Notes: generated from the letters alone by a model not told the origin. DNA of 64,000 nucleotides from Salinispora cortesiana (GCF_000484695.1 NZ_AXVR01000004.1:1-64000), one strand, 5' to 3'. Shown: positions 1 to 8,808, counted from the stretch's first letter. Numbers and translations are program-made.

Positions 1-1223
1 ACGGGGGTGGTGACATGAACACCGCCGGCAACCCGGGCTGGAAGGGCGATGGCCATGGTGACGGCAAGGACAAGGGCACCCCGGTGCCCTGCGACCCCAA
101 CGCGCTGATCGCCGCGATCACCGCGGCGAACCAGGCCGGCGGCGGCACCCTACGCCTGGCCGAGAAGTGCGTCTACACCCTCACCATCAACCAGGACGAC
201 AACGGACTACCCCAGGTCTTCCAACCCATCACCATCTACGGCCAGGGCGCCACCATCATCCGGGCCGCCGCCGCCGACGACTTCCGTATCTTCGAGGTCA
301 TCACCGGCGGCGACCTCACCCTCAAGGACCTCACCGTCGCCGGCGGACAGATTGCGGACGCCGACGGCGGCGGCATCGCCGCTGGCGAAGGCACCCGACT
401 CACCCTCGAACGCGTCACCGTTCGCGACAACATCGCCACTGGCGCGACTAGTGAAGGTGGTGGAATCTACAGCGACCGGAGCAAGGTCACGATCACCAAG
501 AGCACCATCACCCGCAACACCGCCGAAGACGGCGGCGGCTTCTTCAACGACAACGCCGTTGTCTTGATCAGCAAGTCGAAGGTAACCAACAACATCGCCG
601 GCGACGAAGGTGGCGGGCTGGTCAACAACGACGGCGACGCGACCATGGACCACGTCGTGATCAGCGACAACACCGCGGTCAATGGCGGCGGCATGCACAG
701 CGACGGTGACCTCACCGAGATCACCAAGAGCACCATCACCCGCAACACCGCCAGCGGACTCGGCGGCGGCATCTACGACGACGGCGACGAATCCCTCCTG
801 CTCCAGCACGTCAAGGTCGCCGAGAACACCGCCACCTCCGGCGGCGGGCTCTACCTCGTCGAGGACATCGGCGCCACCATCGAGGACAGCAAGATCGTGT
901 ACAACACCGCCACCACCGGCGACGGCGGCGGCATCGCCATCGTCGGCGTAGAAGACGGTGACCCGGTGGTGGCCCTGCGCCGCACCACCATCTCCGGCAA
1001 CCAGGCAGGTGGAGCCGCCGGCGGCATCTTCTTCAGCCCATTCAACGAGACCACCGTTCTCACCCTCACCGACGTCCGCGTCACCGACAACATTGCCCAA
1101 AACGAACCTGGCGGCGTCTACAACGGCGGTGTGATCGACGTCTTCGGCGACATCACGATCATCAACAACCGACCCACCAACTGCATCGGCAGCCCCAACC
1201 CCGTACCAACCTGCTTCGGCTGA
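1..1223 (+). CDS. beta-helix (polymorphic membrane protein-like) repeat protein, 5' end missing
   Basis: The frame is open from the first base of the window, so the in-frame ATG at position 15 is probably internal and the true start, with any signal peptide, lies upstream. The visible ~402 residues are built of repeats of the pattern N-T-A followed by G-G-G-[ILM], roughly every 25-40 residues from residue 120 onward, typical of right-handed parallel beta-helix proteins and of polymorphic membrane protein repeats. It begins with an Asp/Gly/Lys-rich stretch. Such proteins are usually exported and act at the cell surface; the substrate or partner here is unknown. A 34-bp DNA segment is repeated exactly inside the gene. 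A strong terminator follows 11 bases after the stop. Family confidence is good; function is inference. Confidence 0.75.
   Translation, partial: GGGDMNTAGNPGWKGDGHGDGKDKGTPVPCDPNALIAAITAANQAGGGTLRLAEKCVYTLTINQDDNGLPQVFQPITIYGQGATIIRAAAADDFRIFEVITGGDLTLKDLTVAGGQIADADGGGIAAGEGTRLTLERVTVRDNIATGATSEGGGIYSDRSKVTITKSTITRNTAEDGGGFFNDNAVVLISKSKVTNNIAGDEGGGLVNNDGDATMDHVVISDNTAVNGGGMHSDGDLTEITKSTITRNTASGLGGGIYDDGDESLLLQHVKVAENTATSGGGLYLVEDIGATIEDSKIVYNTATTGDGGGIAIVGVEDGDPVVALRRTTISGNQAGGAAGGIFFSPFNETTVLTLTDVRVTDNIAQNEPGGVYNGGVIDVFGDITIINNRPTNCIGSPNPVPTCFG
491..752 (+). repeat. 34-bp exact direct repeat inside the beta-helix gene
   Basis: Bases 491-524 and 719-752 are identical and both encode an ITKSTITRNTA repeat unit. 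The copies are 228 bp apart, which is exactly 76 codons, so the repeat keeps frame. Identity at the third codon positions suggests recent internal duplication or gene conversion, not only protein-level selection. Confidence 0.85.
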
Positions 1224-1234
1224 CCCGCCCAGCA

Positions 1235-1270
1235 AGCTGACGCCCCCGGCAGTCGCCGGGGGCGTCAGCT
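1235..1270 (+). terminator. intrinsic-type hairpin after beta-helix gene
   Basis: A perfect 16-bp stem (arms 1235-1250 and 1255-1270) closes a four-base AGTC loop, 11 bases after the stop codon at 1223. There is no T tract, which is usual for high-GC actinobacterial terminators. Confidence 0.85.
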
Positions 1271-1344
1271 GTGGAAGCAGCACCCATGGGAAGCCGGTCG
1301 ACACACGTGGTCACGCCAGTTGCTGCGAGGTCGATTCGCTGGTC

Positions 1345-1491
1345 GCCGATCAGCAGCAGTGACTTGCCGACCGTGGCGCGCGTGGCCAGTGCGCGGTGAG
1401 CGTCAGCGGCCTGTTCCAGCGGGTAGGTGGCGTCGATCGCCGGGTGCAGGCGTCCCTGCCGCCCGACCGCACCGGGGTCTGCTCCCGGCAT
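1345..1491 (-). pseudogene. C-terminal relic of a zinc-type quinone oxidoreductase/alcohol dehydrogenase
   Basis: The minus strand from about 1491 to 1345 encodes some 47 residues, including GRLHPAIDATYPLEQAADAH and then TVGKSLLLI. This is the conserved C-terminal end of NADPH:quinone reductases of the MDR superfamily. No upstream body of the gene is present: the serS stop codon lies only 25 bases away. The normal stop codon is also lost, so the frame reads on to 1162 into sequence antisense to the beta-helix gene. I read this as a gene remnant left by a deletion or rearrangement between serS and the beta-helix gene. Confidence 0.6.
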
Positions 1492-1515
1492 GGTCGGCGG
1501 CGGTGATCCCGGTGG

Positions 1516-2799
1516 TCAGCGAGGGGTGAGGCGGTCGGTGCCGAGACGGTCCCGCAGCACCTCCGGCACCAGGACACTCCCGTCGGGCTGCTGGCACTGC
1601 TCCAGGATCGCCGGGAACAGGCGGCTGGTGGCCAGCGCCGAGCCGTTCAGCGTGTGCACGAAGCGGGTCTGCTTGCCACCCGGCTCGCGGTAGCGGATCG
1701 CCGCCCGCCGGGCCTGGTAGTCACCGCCCCAGGAGACCGACGAGACCTCCTTGTATTTCCCGGTGCTCGGCATCCAGACCTCGATGTCGAGGGTCTTGCG
1801 CATGGCGGCGCTCGAGTCGCCGGCCGCGAGCAGGCTGCGCTGGTAGTGCAGGCCCAACCGCTCCACCAGGCCCTCGGCGTGGGTGACCATCGCCTCCAAC
1901 GCCGCGTCGGCCTGCTCCGGCAGGACGAACTGGAAGATCTCCACCTTGTTGAACTGGTGGCCGCGCACGGTGCCGCGCTCGTCCGAGTGCGACCCGGCCG
2001 CCTCCCGGCGATAACACGGGGTGTACGCGAACACCTTCAGCGGCAGCTTCGTGGTGTCCAGGATCTCGTTCTGGTATGCCCCGAGGATCGCCGTCTCGGC
2101 GGTCGGCAGCAGGAACTGACCGCGGGGGGCGGACTGTCGGCCCAGGTGGTAGACGTCGTCGTAGAACTTGGGGAACTGCCCGGCGGCGAAGCCAGCGGTC
2201 TCCAGCAGCAGGTGCGGCGGGAGCAGGAACTCGTAGCCGGCCGCGATGTTCTGGTCGATCAGCCAGTTGACCAGCGCCCACTCCAGCCGGGCGCCCAGGC
2301 CGGTGTACAGCCAGAAACCGGAGCCGCCGAGCTTCACGCCCCGCTCGTGGTCGACCAGGCCCAGCAGTCGGCTCAGCTCGACGTGGTCGCGCACCTTCTC
2401 GATCGCCGGTGGCTCGCCGAAGGTCCGCACCACCCGGTTGGCCTCCTTGCCGCCGGGCACCACGTCCTCAGCGGGCAGGTTCGGCAGCTCGCTCATCCGA
2501 TCCCGGAGTTGCTCCTGCACCTGGCCCAGCTCGGTCTCCAACTCGGCGAGTTGCCGACGACCGGCCTCGGCCACCGTCGGCTCCGGCTCGCGGCCGGCCC
2601 GCTTGGCCTCCGCGTACGCCCGAGCTTCCGCCTTGCGGCGCTGCCGCTCGCCGTCAATCTCGGAGATCAGACTGCGCCGCTGCTGGTCAAGCTGCGACAG
2701 CTCGTCCAGCGCCTGGCTCACCTCCGCCGGGTCCAGTCGCTTGGCCAGCGCGGACGCCACCGCGTCGCGATCTTTCCGGATCAACTCCATGTCGAGCAT
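1516..2799 (-). CDS. serS: seryl-tRNA synthetase, divergent form
   Basis: 427 residues. Charges tRNA-Ser with serine in the cytoplasm. An N-terminal two-helix coiled-coil arm (about residues 28-110) is followed by a class II catalytic core. Visible motifs are the serine-binding TAE at 233-235, motif 2 around 262-288 with Arg263/264 and HQFNKVE, and motif 3 with the NGSALATSR segment at 385-393. The sequence departs from the usual actinobacterial enzyme: it starts MLDMELIRKD, and the usual EISSCSNFTDFQARR segment reads EVSSVSWGGDYQARR (351-365). It may be the only SerRS or a second, specialised copy like those tied to seryl-tRNA-dependent pathways or SerRS-targeting antibiotics. The ATG at 2799 has a GGAG Shine-Dalgarno. 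It is the last gene of a minus-strand run from 5656. Confidence 0.9.
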   Translation of the reverse strand: MLDMELIRKDRDAVASALAKRLDPAEVSQALDELSQLDQQRRSLISEIDGERQRRKAEARAYAEAKRAGREPEPTVAEAGRRQLAELETELGQVQEQLRDRMSELPNLPAEDVVPGGKEANRVVRTFGEPPAIEKVRDHVELSRLLGLVDHERGVKLGGSGFWLYTGLGARLEWALVNWLIDQNIAAGYEFLLPPHLLLETAGFAAGQFPKFYDDVYHLGRQSAPRGQFLLPTAETAILGAYQNEILDTTKLPLKVFAYTPCYRREAAGSHSDERGTVRGHQFNKVEIFQFVLPEQADAALEAMVTHAEGLVERLGLHYQRSLLAAGDSSAAMRKTLDIEVWMPSTGKYKEVSSVSWGGDYQARRAAIRYREPGGKQTRFVHTLNGSALATSRLFPAILEQCQQPDGSVLVPEVLRDRLGTDRLTPR

Positions 2800-2895
2800 G
2801 CTGCTCCGTACGCCTCCGTCCGGATGTCAGGTGGACCACCAGATGCTACCGTCGCGGGCCCACCGCCCCCGGCCTGCCCTCAGCGTCGGCTCCGG

Positions 2896-4065
2896 CTACC
2901 GCACCCGGAAGGTGATGCCGGCGCGTTGGAGTCGGTCCAGCAGGGCATCGCCCATCGCCGTGACCGGGGTGACCTGGCCGGTGGTCGGGGGCAGATCGTC
3001 CAGGGCGAGGCAGAGCGCCGACTCGGCGAGCATCTTCGCCGTCTCGTCGTAGCCGGGGTCGCCGCCCGCCACCTCGGTGCGTACCTGCTGCCCGCCGCTC
3101 TCGGCGAGGAACCGCAGCTGGAACCAGGACCGGGCCCGCCGTTCGGGGCTCGGGCCCTGTCCGGGGCTGAGCCGACCGAACAGCCAGCGCCGGGCCGGCG
3201 GCAGCTTCACCAGCCCCGTGACGGCGGCGATCCCGGCCGCCCCGGCGAGCAGCGTCGGGAGCCGCCGTACCGCCGCGAAATGCCGGTAGCGGAAGTCCGG
3301 CCCGTACTCTGGACGGGCGGCTGCCGAGCGGCGGACCACCTGGGGGTCGATCGTCGGCAGCGGCACCGCCCACATGCCGAGCTCGGGGGAGCGGGAGATC
3401 CGGCCGGACACCGTCCGGACCCGCCGGCCCTCGGGTCGCGGCTCGACCGCCCGTCGGGCCGCGGCGGCCCGGCTCGTCTCGTCGGTCCGCGAGAACGCGG
3501 TCAGGGCCGAGTGGTAGGTGCCATCGGAGAAACGCCCCCCAGCCCGCACGAAGCCGTCAACGCTGATCGGCGCGTCCGCCGGGAGGTGCTTGAGCGTGAA
3601 CCAGACCCCCAGGTCGTACGGGATTGAGTCGAAACCGCAGGTGTGTACCAGGCGGGCACCGGTGCGTACCGCCGTCTCGTGGTGTCGCACGTACATCAGG
3701 TCGACGAACTCCGGTTCGCCGGTGATGTCCAGGTAGTCGGTGCCCGCCGCGGCGCAGGCGGCCACCAGCGGCTCGCCGTGGTGGATGTACGGGCCCACGG
3801 TGGAGGCGACCACCCGGGCGCGCTCGGCCACCGCCCGCAGGGAGGCGGGGGCGGTGGCATCGGCGGTGAGCAATGGCAGCTCGGCCAGGGTTGAATCGAT
3901 AGCAGTGAGTCGGGTTCGGACGGTGGCGAGCTTGTTCGGGTTTCGCCCGGCCAGCGCCCACCGCAGCCCGGGCGGCGCGTGTCGGGCCAGGTATTCGGCG
4001 GTCAGGCTCCCGGTGAAGCCGGTGGCGCCGAACAGGACGAGGTCGTACGTCCGCTCCTGGGGCAT
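2896..4065 (-). CDS. saccharopine dehydrogenase-like NAD(P)-binding protein
   Basis: 389 residues. An N-terminal Rossmann fold with GATGFTG at 13-19 and AGRN shortly after places it in the saccharopine dehydrogenase/trans-acting enoyl reductase family; mycobacterial relatives include the trans-acting enoyl reductase of phthiocerol/phenolglycolipid synthesis. The substrate here is unknown, and true saccharopine (lysine) activity is unlikely for this subgroup. The ATG at 4065 is chosen because the fold begins immediately after it; the longer open frame upstream overlaps the alcohol dehydrogenase gene. It lies 25 bases downstream of that gene and probably shares its transcript. Confidence 0.85.
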   Translation of the reverse strand: MPQERTYDLVLFGATGFTGSLTAEYLARHAPPGLRWALAGRNPNKLATVRTRLTAIDSTLAELPLLTADATAPASLRAVAERARVVASTVGPYIHHGEPLVAACAAAGTDYLDITGEPEFVDLMYVRHHETAVRTGARLVHTCGFDSIPYDLGVWFTLKHLPADAPISVDGFVRAGGRFSDGTYHSALTAFSRTDETSRAAAARRAVEPRPEGRRVRTVSGRISRSPELGMWAVPLPTIDPQVVRRSAAARPEYGPDFRYRHFAAVRRLPTLLAGAAGIAAVTGLVKLPPARRWLFGRLSPGQGPSPERRARSWFQLRFLAESGGQQVRTEVAGGDPGYDETAKMLAESALCLALDDLPPTTGQVTPVTAMGDALLDRLQRAGITFRVR

Positions 4066-4090
4066 CCGCTGAGTCTGCCACCTGGGGTGG

Positions 4091-5261
4091 CTATCCGGCA
4101 GGGGGCAAATCCGGGCTGAAGACGGCCCGCACGCAGCCGTCCCGTCGGTCCCGGAACAGCGCGTACCCGCGTGCCCCCTCCTCCAGCGGCAGTCGGTGGG
4201 TGACCAGGTGCTCGGTCCGCAACTCGTCGCGCGCCATCCGCTCCAGCAGCGCCGGCACCTGCCCCGCCCCGTGCTGCCGCGCACCCCGCACCCGCAACCC
4301 CTTGGCGCTGACCGCGCCCAGCGGGAAGGCATCCACGTGCCCGGTGAACTCGCCGAGCACGACCACGGTCCCGCCCTTGCGGCAGGCGTGCACCGCCTCG
4401 CGGACCGCCGGGGGCCGCTCCGCCGCGCCGATGAACCGTTCGGCCAGGGAACGCGGCCGCCCGTCCCAGGCCGGTCCAACCGCCTCCACGCAGATGTCCG
4501 GCCCCCGTCCGCCGGTTCGTTCGCGCAACTCGGCGGGGATGTCTGTGTGCCGCGGGTCGACCGTCTCCGCGTCCGTGTGCCGCTGCGCCATCCGCAGCCG
4601 GTCCTCTTGCGGATCCATGACTATCACCCGGTCGGCGCCGAGCAGGCTGGCCGCGTGGGCGGTGAGTTGACCAACCGCCCCGGCACCCCAGACCGCCACC
4701 ACGGCTCCGGGATGGACCCCGCCCAGCTTGGCGGCGAGCCAACCGGCGGGCGCGGCGTCCGCCGCAAAGAGCGCCCGTTCGTCGCTGACCGCGTCGGGGA
4801 TCCCGCACGCGCCGACATCGGCGTACGGGACGCGGACGTACTCGGCGTGCCCACCGGCGAATCCGCCCAGCGGTGGGCCGCCCGAAGGCGCCGGGCACGG
4901 GATGGCCGTACGCCAGCTCGCTCGCCTCCGGCGCCGGGTTTCCGTTGTCGCAGCACCACGGTGCGCCGGAGCGGCACTGCCAGCAGGAGCCGCAGGCCAC
5001 GGTGGAGCTGACCACCACCCGGTCGCCGACCCGGTGCCGGTGTACCTGTGGCCCCACCGCGACGACCTCGCCCAGGAACTCGTGTCCGAGCACGTCCCCG
5101 TCGGCCAGGTGTGGTGCCTGACCTGCCAGGAGGGGCAGGTCCCCGCCGCAGGTGGCGCTCAGGCGTACTCGCACGATCGCGTCGTGGCCATTACGCAACT
5201 CCGGGTCGGGTACCTGCCGGACCGCGACCTGGCCGGCGTCCGTCCAGCACAGCGCCCTCAT
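4091..5261 (-). pseudogene. zinc-dependent alcohol dehydrogenase (formaldehyde dehydrogenase-like), frameshifted
   Basis: Two overlapping frames together make one ~390-residue MDR alcohol dehydrogenase. The first frame, from the ATG at 5261, holds the catalytic-zinc ligands (Cys in SATCGGD, GHEF) and the structural-zinc cysteines CGSCWQCRSGAPWCC. It derails after GAFG near 4881-4883. The second frame continues with GGFAGGHAEYVRVPYADV, the Rossmann motif GAGAVGQ and the C-terminus to 4091. Removing one G from the GGG run (CCC on the plus strand at 4881-4883) would restore GAFGGPPLGGFAGG. This is either a true single-base insertion or a sequencing error in a homopolymer. The start overlaps the stop of the upstream small gene. 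If intact it would resemble glutathione-independent formaldehyde dehydrogenase/threonine dehydrogenase-type enzymes. Confidence 0.85.
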
Positions 5262-5656
5262 CCGGCCGGTCCCCGGTCGATCGGCGACCGGTCGGCGCGG
5301 AGTACCTCGCCGGTCTCGGTGAGCTGCTTGGCCTGGCGCAACGCGGCCCGTATCACCCGGTCAGGGTGGTCGCCGGCCAGGTGCGCGGCGAGGCCCGGAA
5401 GGGTCGCACCAGGACGGAGCCGCGCGGCCAACTCGGTGCCCCGCCCCGCAGGGGCGGGCCAACTGTCCACCTGGATGGCGCGGCCGAGTTGGCGCAGCGG
5501 CTCCGGCCATCGCCCGCCGGGCAGCACCTCGTTGGGCGGCCGGTTGACCGTCACCACTTCCCAACCGTCGGTCGGCCGGGCATCGGGGCGCGGGTGAACC
5601 GGTCGGGCACCGGTGCGCCTCGCCAGCATCCCGGCAGCGGTCCCGGCCCGCCTCAT
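5258..5656 (-). CDS. small conserved-looking hypothetical protein coupled to the alcohol dehydrogenase
   Basis: 132 residues from the ATG at 5656; I do not recognise the family. Its stop overlaps the ATG of the dehydrogenase gene by 4 bases (ATGA arrangement), which argues for translational coupling and therefore for a real gene. The N-terminal 30 residues are Arg/Pro-rich. The central part contains LPGGRWPEPLRQLGRAIQVD followed by an Ala/Leu/Arg-rich predicted helical segment. There is no signal peptide or membrane span. A frame extension up to 5785 exists but runs through the 31-bp repeats upstream and is less likely to be translated. Confidence 0.5.
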   Translation of the reverse strand: MRRAGTAAGMLARRTGARPVHPRPDARPTDGWEVVTVNRPPNEVLPGGRWPEPLRQLGRAIQVDSWPAPAGRGTELAARLRPGATLPGLAAHLAGDHPDRVIRAALRQAKQLTETGEVLRADRSPIDRGPAG

Positions 5657-5689
5657 GCTGTGTTTCACCCCGCCTCCCGTCCGGTCTTT

Positions 5690-5767
5690 CCGGCGCCTGG
5701 TCCGTCTGTTACCCCGCTGTCCGGCGCCCGGTCCGTCTGTTACCCGTCCGTCCGGCACCCGGTCCGA
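5690..5767. repeat. 31-bp tandem repeat, two and a half units
   Basis: Units 5690-5720 and 5721-5751 match at 27 of 31 positions. A third partial unit (CCGGCACCCGGTCCGA) begins at 5752. Each full unit contains GGTCCGTCTGTTACCC. The array lies in the gap between the divergent small gene (start 5656) and the LuxR gene (start 5867). Confidence 0.75.
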
Positions 5768-5866
5768 CGCCGTTCCTGCCAGCATCGGCGCAGCCTGGGT
5801 GAAGCGGGTTCCCCCGGAAGGGGTGAATCGCCACCGGCCGGGTAACCGCAGGGCCTGGGGGAGAAC

Positions 5867-8695
5867 GTGTCCGATGGGGGTGGGCCGATGCCGGAGGAGC
5901 GACGGCAGACCACGGTGGCCATGGGGCCGGACACGCCACTACTGGCGTCCCGGCTGGCCCCGGGTCCACTGCCCGGACCGGTGGTGCTTCGGCCCCGGTT
6001 GCTGCGGCGGCTCGATGAGGGGACCGCCGCCCCGGTGACTCTCGTCGCTGCATCGGCGGGCTGGGGCAAGACGACGTTGCTCACCTCCTGGTATCAGGCC
6101 GTCACCAGCGGTGACCCGATATGGGGCGGTCCGGCGACCCGCGCTGCCGACGGGGGCCGGGCCGGCTCGCCGACGAGTGTCGGTGCGGGGGAGCCGGACC
6201 CGTCGGGGTCGAGGTCCGGCCGGGAACGGCCGGACCTGGGCTGGGTGTCGGTGGAGGCTGGTGATGACGGCGAACGCCTCTGGTCGTACCTGGCGGCGGC
6301 GCTGCGGCCCGCGGTGGGGCCGCCCCGATCGGCGGCGCTGGAGGGCCCGCCCCGTCCAGACCAGCTGGAGGTGCTGGCCGCGGCACTTGCCGCCCGGGAA
6401 CGGCCGGTGCTGTTGGTCCTGGACGACCTGCACCGGATCACCGACCCAGCGGCGGTCGCCGGATTGGAGTTTCTGCTTCGCCACTGTGAGCAGCGGCTGC
6501 GTCTGGTGGTCGGGGCTCGCGCCGGGGTGCCGCTGGCAGTGCACCGGTGGCGGCTGGCCGGTGAGCTGACCGAGCTCGGTCCAGATGACCTGGCCTTCAC
6601 CAGCGACGAGGTCGCTGACCTGCTGACCGCACACGGGACGGCCCTTCCGGCGGAGGGGGTCCGGCGGCTGCGCGAGCGCACCGGTGGTTGGCCGGCGGCG
6701 CTCCGGTTCGCCGCGCTCGCCTTGCCCGGGCAACCGGACCCGGCCCGGTGGGTGGGGCAGCTCGGCGGTGACCAGCCGGACATCGCCGGCTACCTGCGGG
6801 AGGAGGTCCTTGGCGGGCTGGATCCGGACGACCGGGAGCTGCTACGGAGCACGGCGGTGGCGGATGCTGCCTGCGCTGGCCTCGCCGATGCGGTGACCGG
6901 CCGCCCGGACACCGGGGCGAGGCTGGCCGAGCTGGCCGGCGTCGGCGGTGTACTGCGGCGCGACGACGGCCGTCCCCCCTGGTACCGCTGCCATCCGCTC
7001 CTAGCCGACCTGCTCCGCGACGAGCTGGCCCGGCTGCCCGCCGTTGACGTGCGGGAGCTGCACCGGCGCGCCGCCGGCTGGTACGCCGACAACGGGCGCC
7101 CCGCCGACGGCCTGCGGCATGCGCTCGTGGGCGGCGACTGGGCCGGTGCCACCGAGCTGTTCCTCACGACCTGGCCGGAGCTGGCGCCGTACGACCGGGA
7201 GTGTTCGGCCGCGCCACCGCCACCACCCACCGAGACGGTGGCGCGGGACCCGGAGCTGGCTCTGGCGTGCGCGGCGGAACGGGCGTACGCGGGGGACCTC
7301 TCGGCAGCCAAGGGGTATCTGCGCCTGGCGGGGGCGGCGGGTGAACTGCCGGTGCCCCGCCGGGAGCGCTTCGCCCGGTTGGTCGCCGCGGTGGAGCTCG
7401 CGGTGGTCCGCTGGTCCGACGACATTCCGGCGGTGCGTGTCGCCGCCGCTCGGTTGCTCGCCACCCACTCGGCTACGGGGGCCTCCGGGGGACAAGACCG
7501 CCGGCCGGCTGCGCCGGTCGTCGCCGAGCCGCGCGGCACTACGGTCGAGGATGCCGACGGGTGGGCTGTGGCGGGCACCGCGCTCGGTCTGGTCGATGTC
7601 GCCACCGGCGAGCTGGGCAGCGCGGAGCGGCAGCTGGCGGCGGCGTCCCGGGCCGCCCGGACCGCCGGATGGGTGCGAACCGAGCTGGCCGGTGCCAGCC
7701 GGGTGGCGCTGCTGCGTGCGATCCGCGGTGAACTGCGGCAGGCGGAGACGGGGGCCCGTTCCGCGCTCGCCCTCCCGCCCGGCCAGGGGTGGTCCTGCCG
7801 GACCGACTGCGGGTACGCGTATCTGGCGCTGGCCGTGGTGGCGCTGCTGCGGGACCAGCCGGAGGAGGCGGCGGCGAACCTGGCGTTGGCGGAGCCGGCG
7901 ACCGTGGAGCCTGCCGCCGGGGCGGTGGTGGCGCTGTGCCGATCCCACCTGTTGCGGGACGCCGGTGACGTGGCGGGTGGCTACCGACTGCTCGTCGCTG
8001 CCCGGGAGCAGTTGGGGAGCCCTTGGGGGGAGCTGGGCCGGTGGCTGCGGGCAGCCGAGGCCGACCTGCGCGCGGCGCGGGGCGATCTGGACACCGCCCG
8101 GGAGCTGCTCGCCGGGGCGGGTCCCGAACTCGCGGTCGGCCTCGCTCGGGTGGAGCTGCAGGCCGGAGACGACCGGACGGCCGAGGCGGTCCTGCCCGAC
8201 TGGCAGGCGGCCGCGGCGGCGGACTGGCCGTTGCCGGTGCGGGTGGAGGCCGCGGTGCTGAACGCGGTGCTGGCCGAGCGGGCGGGGGATGGCCGACGGG
8301 CGCACCGAACCCTGGAGGTCGCCCTCGACCTGGCCACCGCGGAGGGGGTACGGCGGCCGTTCACGCACGGCGACGCGGAGGTGTGGGACCTGCTGGCAGC
8401 CCATCTGGACACCGGCACGGCGTACTGGTCGGCGGTGAGCGAGTTGGTGCGCGGTGCGGCGGAGCCGGACGAACGGGTCGGGCCTGCCGGGACCGCGCTG
8501 GCCGAGCCGCTGACCGAGCGCGAGGTGACCATCCTGCGCTACCTGCAGAGCATCCTCTCCAACGTGGAGATCGCCGCCGAGCTGTCGTTGTCGATCAACA
8601 CGGTGAAGACGCATGTACGCAACATCTATCGCAAACTCGACGCCACCCGCCGCCGTGAGGCCGTCCGCCGGGCTCGGGATCTGCGGCTGATCTGA
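5867..8695 (+). CDS. large ATP-binding LuxR-family (LAL/MalT-type) transcriptional regulator
   Basis: 942 residues. A P-loop near the N-terminus (AASAGWGKTT, 61-70) and a Walker B-like LLVLDDLH about residue 185 form a STAND-type ATPase. A long Ala/Leu-rich TPR-like middle follows, and a LuxR HTH occupies about 876-942 (LTEREVTILRYL, then NTVKTHVRNIYRKL). Regulators of this MalT/LAL class switch on target genes when an inducer frees the ATPase. The inducer and targets are not evident. The GTG at 5867 is preceded by GGGGGAG at a suitable distance; an ATG seven codons on is an alternative. Residues 80-110 are a Gly/Pro/Arg-rich insertion within the ATPase domain. Confidence 0.93.
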   Translation: MSDGGGPMPEERRQTTVAMGPDTPLLASRLAPGPLPGPVVLRPRLLRRLDEGTAAPVTLVAASAGWGKTTLLTSWYQAVTSGDPIWGGPATRAADGGRAGSPTSVGAGEPDPSGSRSGRERPDLGWVSVEAGDDGERLWSYLAAALRPAVGPPRSAALEGPPRPDQLEVLAAALAARERPVLLVLDDLHRITDPAAVAGLEFLLRHCEQRLRLVVGARAGVPLAVHRWRLAGELTELGPDDLAFTSDEVADLLTAHGTALPAEGVRRLRERTGGWPAALRFAALALPGQPDPARWVGQLGGDQPDIAGYLREEVLGGLDPDDRELLRSTAVADAACAGLADAVTGRPDTGARLAELAGVGGVLRRDDGRPPWYRCHPLLADLLRDELARLPAVDVRELHRRAAGWYADNGRPADGLRHALVGGDWAGATELFLTTWPELAPYDRECSAAPPPPPTETVARDPELALACAAERAYAGDLSAAKGYLRLAGAAGELPVPRRERFARLVAAVELAVVRWSDDIPAVRVAAARLLATHSATGASGGQDRRPAAPVVAEPRGTTVEDADGWAVAGTALGLVDVATGELGSAERQLAAASRAARTAGWVRTELAGASRVALLRAIRGELRQAETGARSALALPPGQGWSCRTDCGYAYLALAVVALLRDQPEEAAANLALAEPATVEPAAGAVVALCRSHLLRDAGDVAGGYRLLVAAREQLGSPWGELGRWLRAAEADLRAARGDLDTARELLAGAGPELAVGLARVELQAGDDRTAEAVLPDWQAAAAADWPLPVRVEAAVLNAVLAERAGDGRRAHRTLEVALDLATAEGVRRPFTHGDAEVWDLLAAHLDTGTAYWSAVSELVRGAAEPDERVGPAGTALAEPLTEREVTILRYLQSILSNVEIAAELSLSINTVKTHVRNIYRKLDATRRREAVRRARDLRLI

Positions 8696-8754
8696 GCGGC
8701 GGTCCCAGACCGCGTCCGGATCGTGTCCCCATCCGGGCCGCCCGCTGCACCTGC

Positions 8755-8791
8755 TGGTGGCCGCCACCGCGGTGTGCGGCAGCGGCCACCA
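8755..8791. terminator. bidirectional hairpin between LuxR and dsbA-like genes
   Basis: A 10-bp perfect stem (TGGTGGCCGC at 8755-8764 with GCGGCCACCA at 8782-8791) sits between the convergent LuxR gene ending at 8695 and the DsbA-like gene ending at 8809. Confidence 0.6.
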
Positions 8792-8808
8792 CCGGCGAAG
8801 CGCGCCGG

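Noticed and set aside
207..1304. 365-residue minus-strand frame opposite the beta-helix gene
   Set aside because: Val/Asp/Gly repeats are the reverse reading of the beta-helix repeats; no independent support.
2800..2895. Possible T-box leader upstream of serS
   Set aside because: The gap is only 96 bp and has no T-box (UGGN) bulge or specifier structure that I could recognise.
1654..3627. 657-residue open frame on the plus strand opposite serS and the saccharopine dehydrogenase-like gene
   Set aside because: It is an antisense shadow produced by high-GC codon bias: no recognisable domain, and it crosses two real genes on the other strand.
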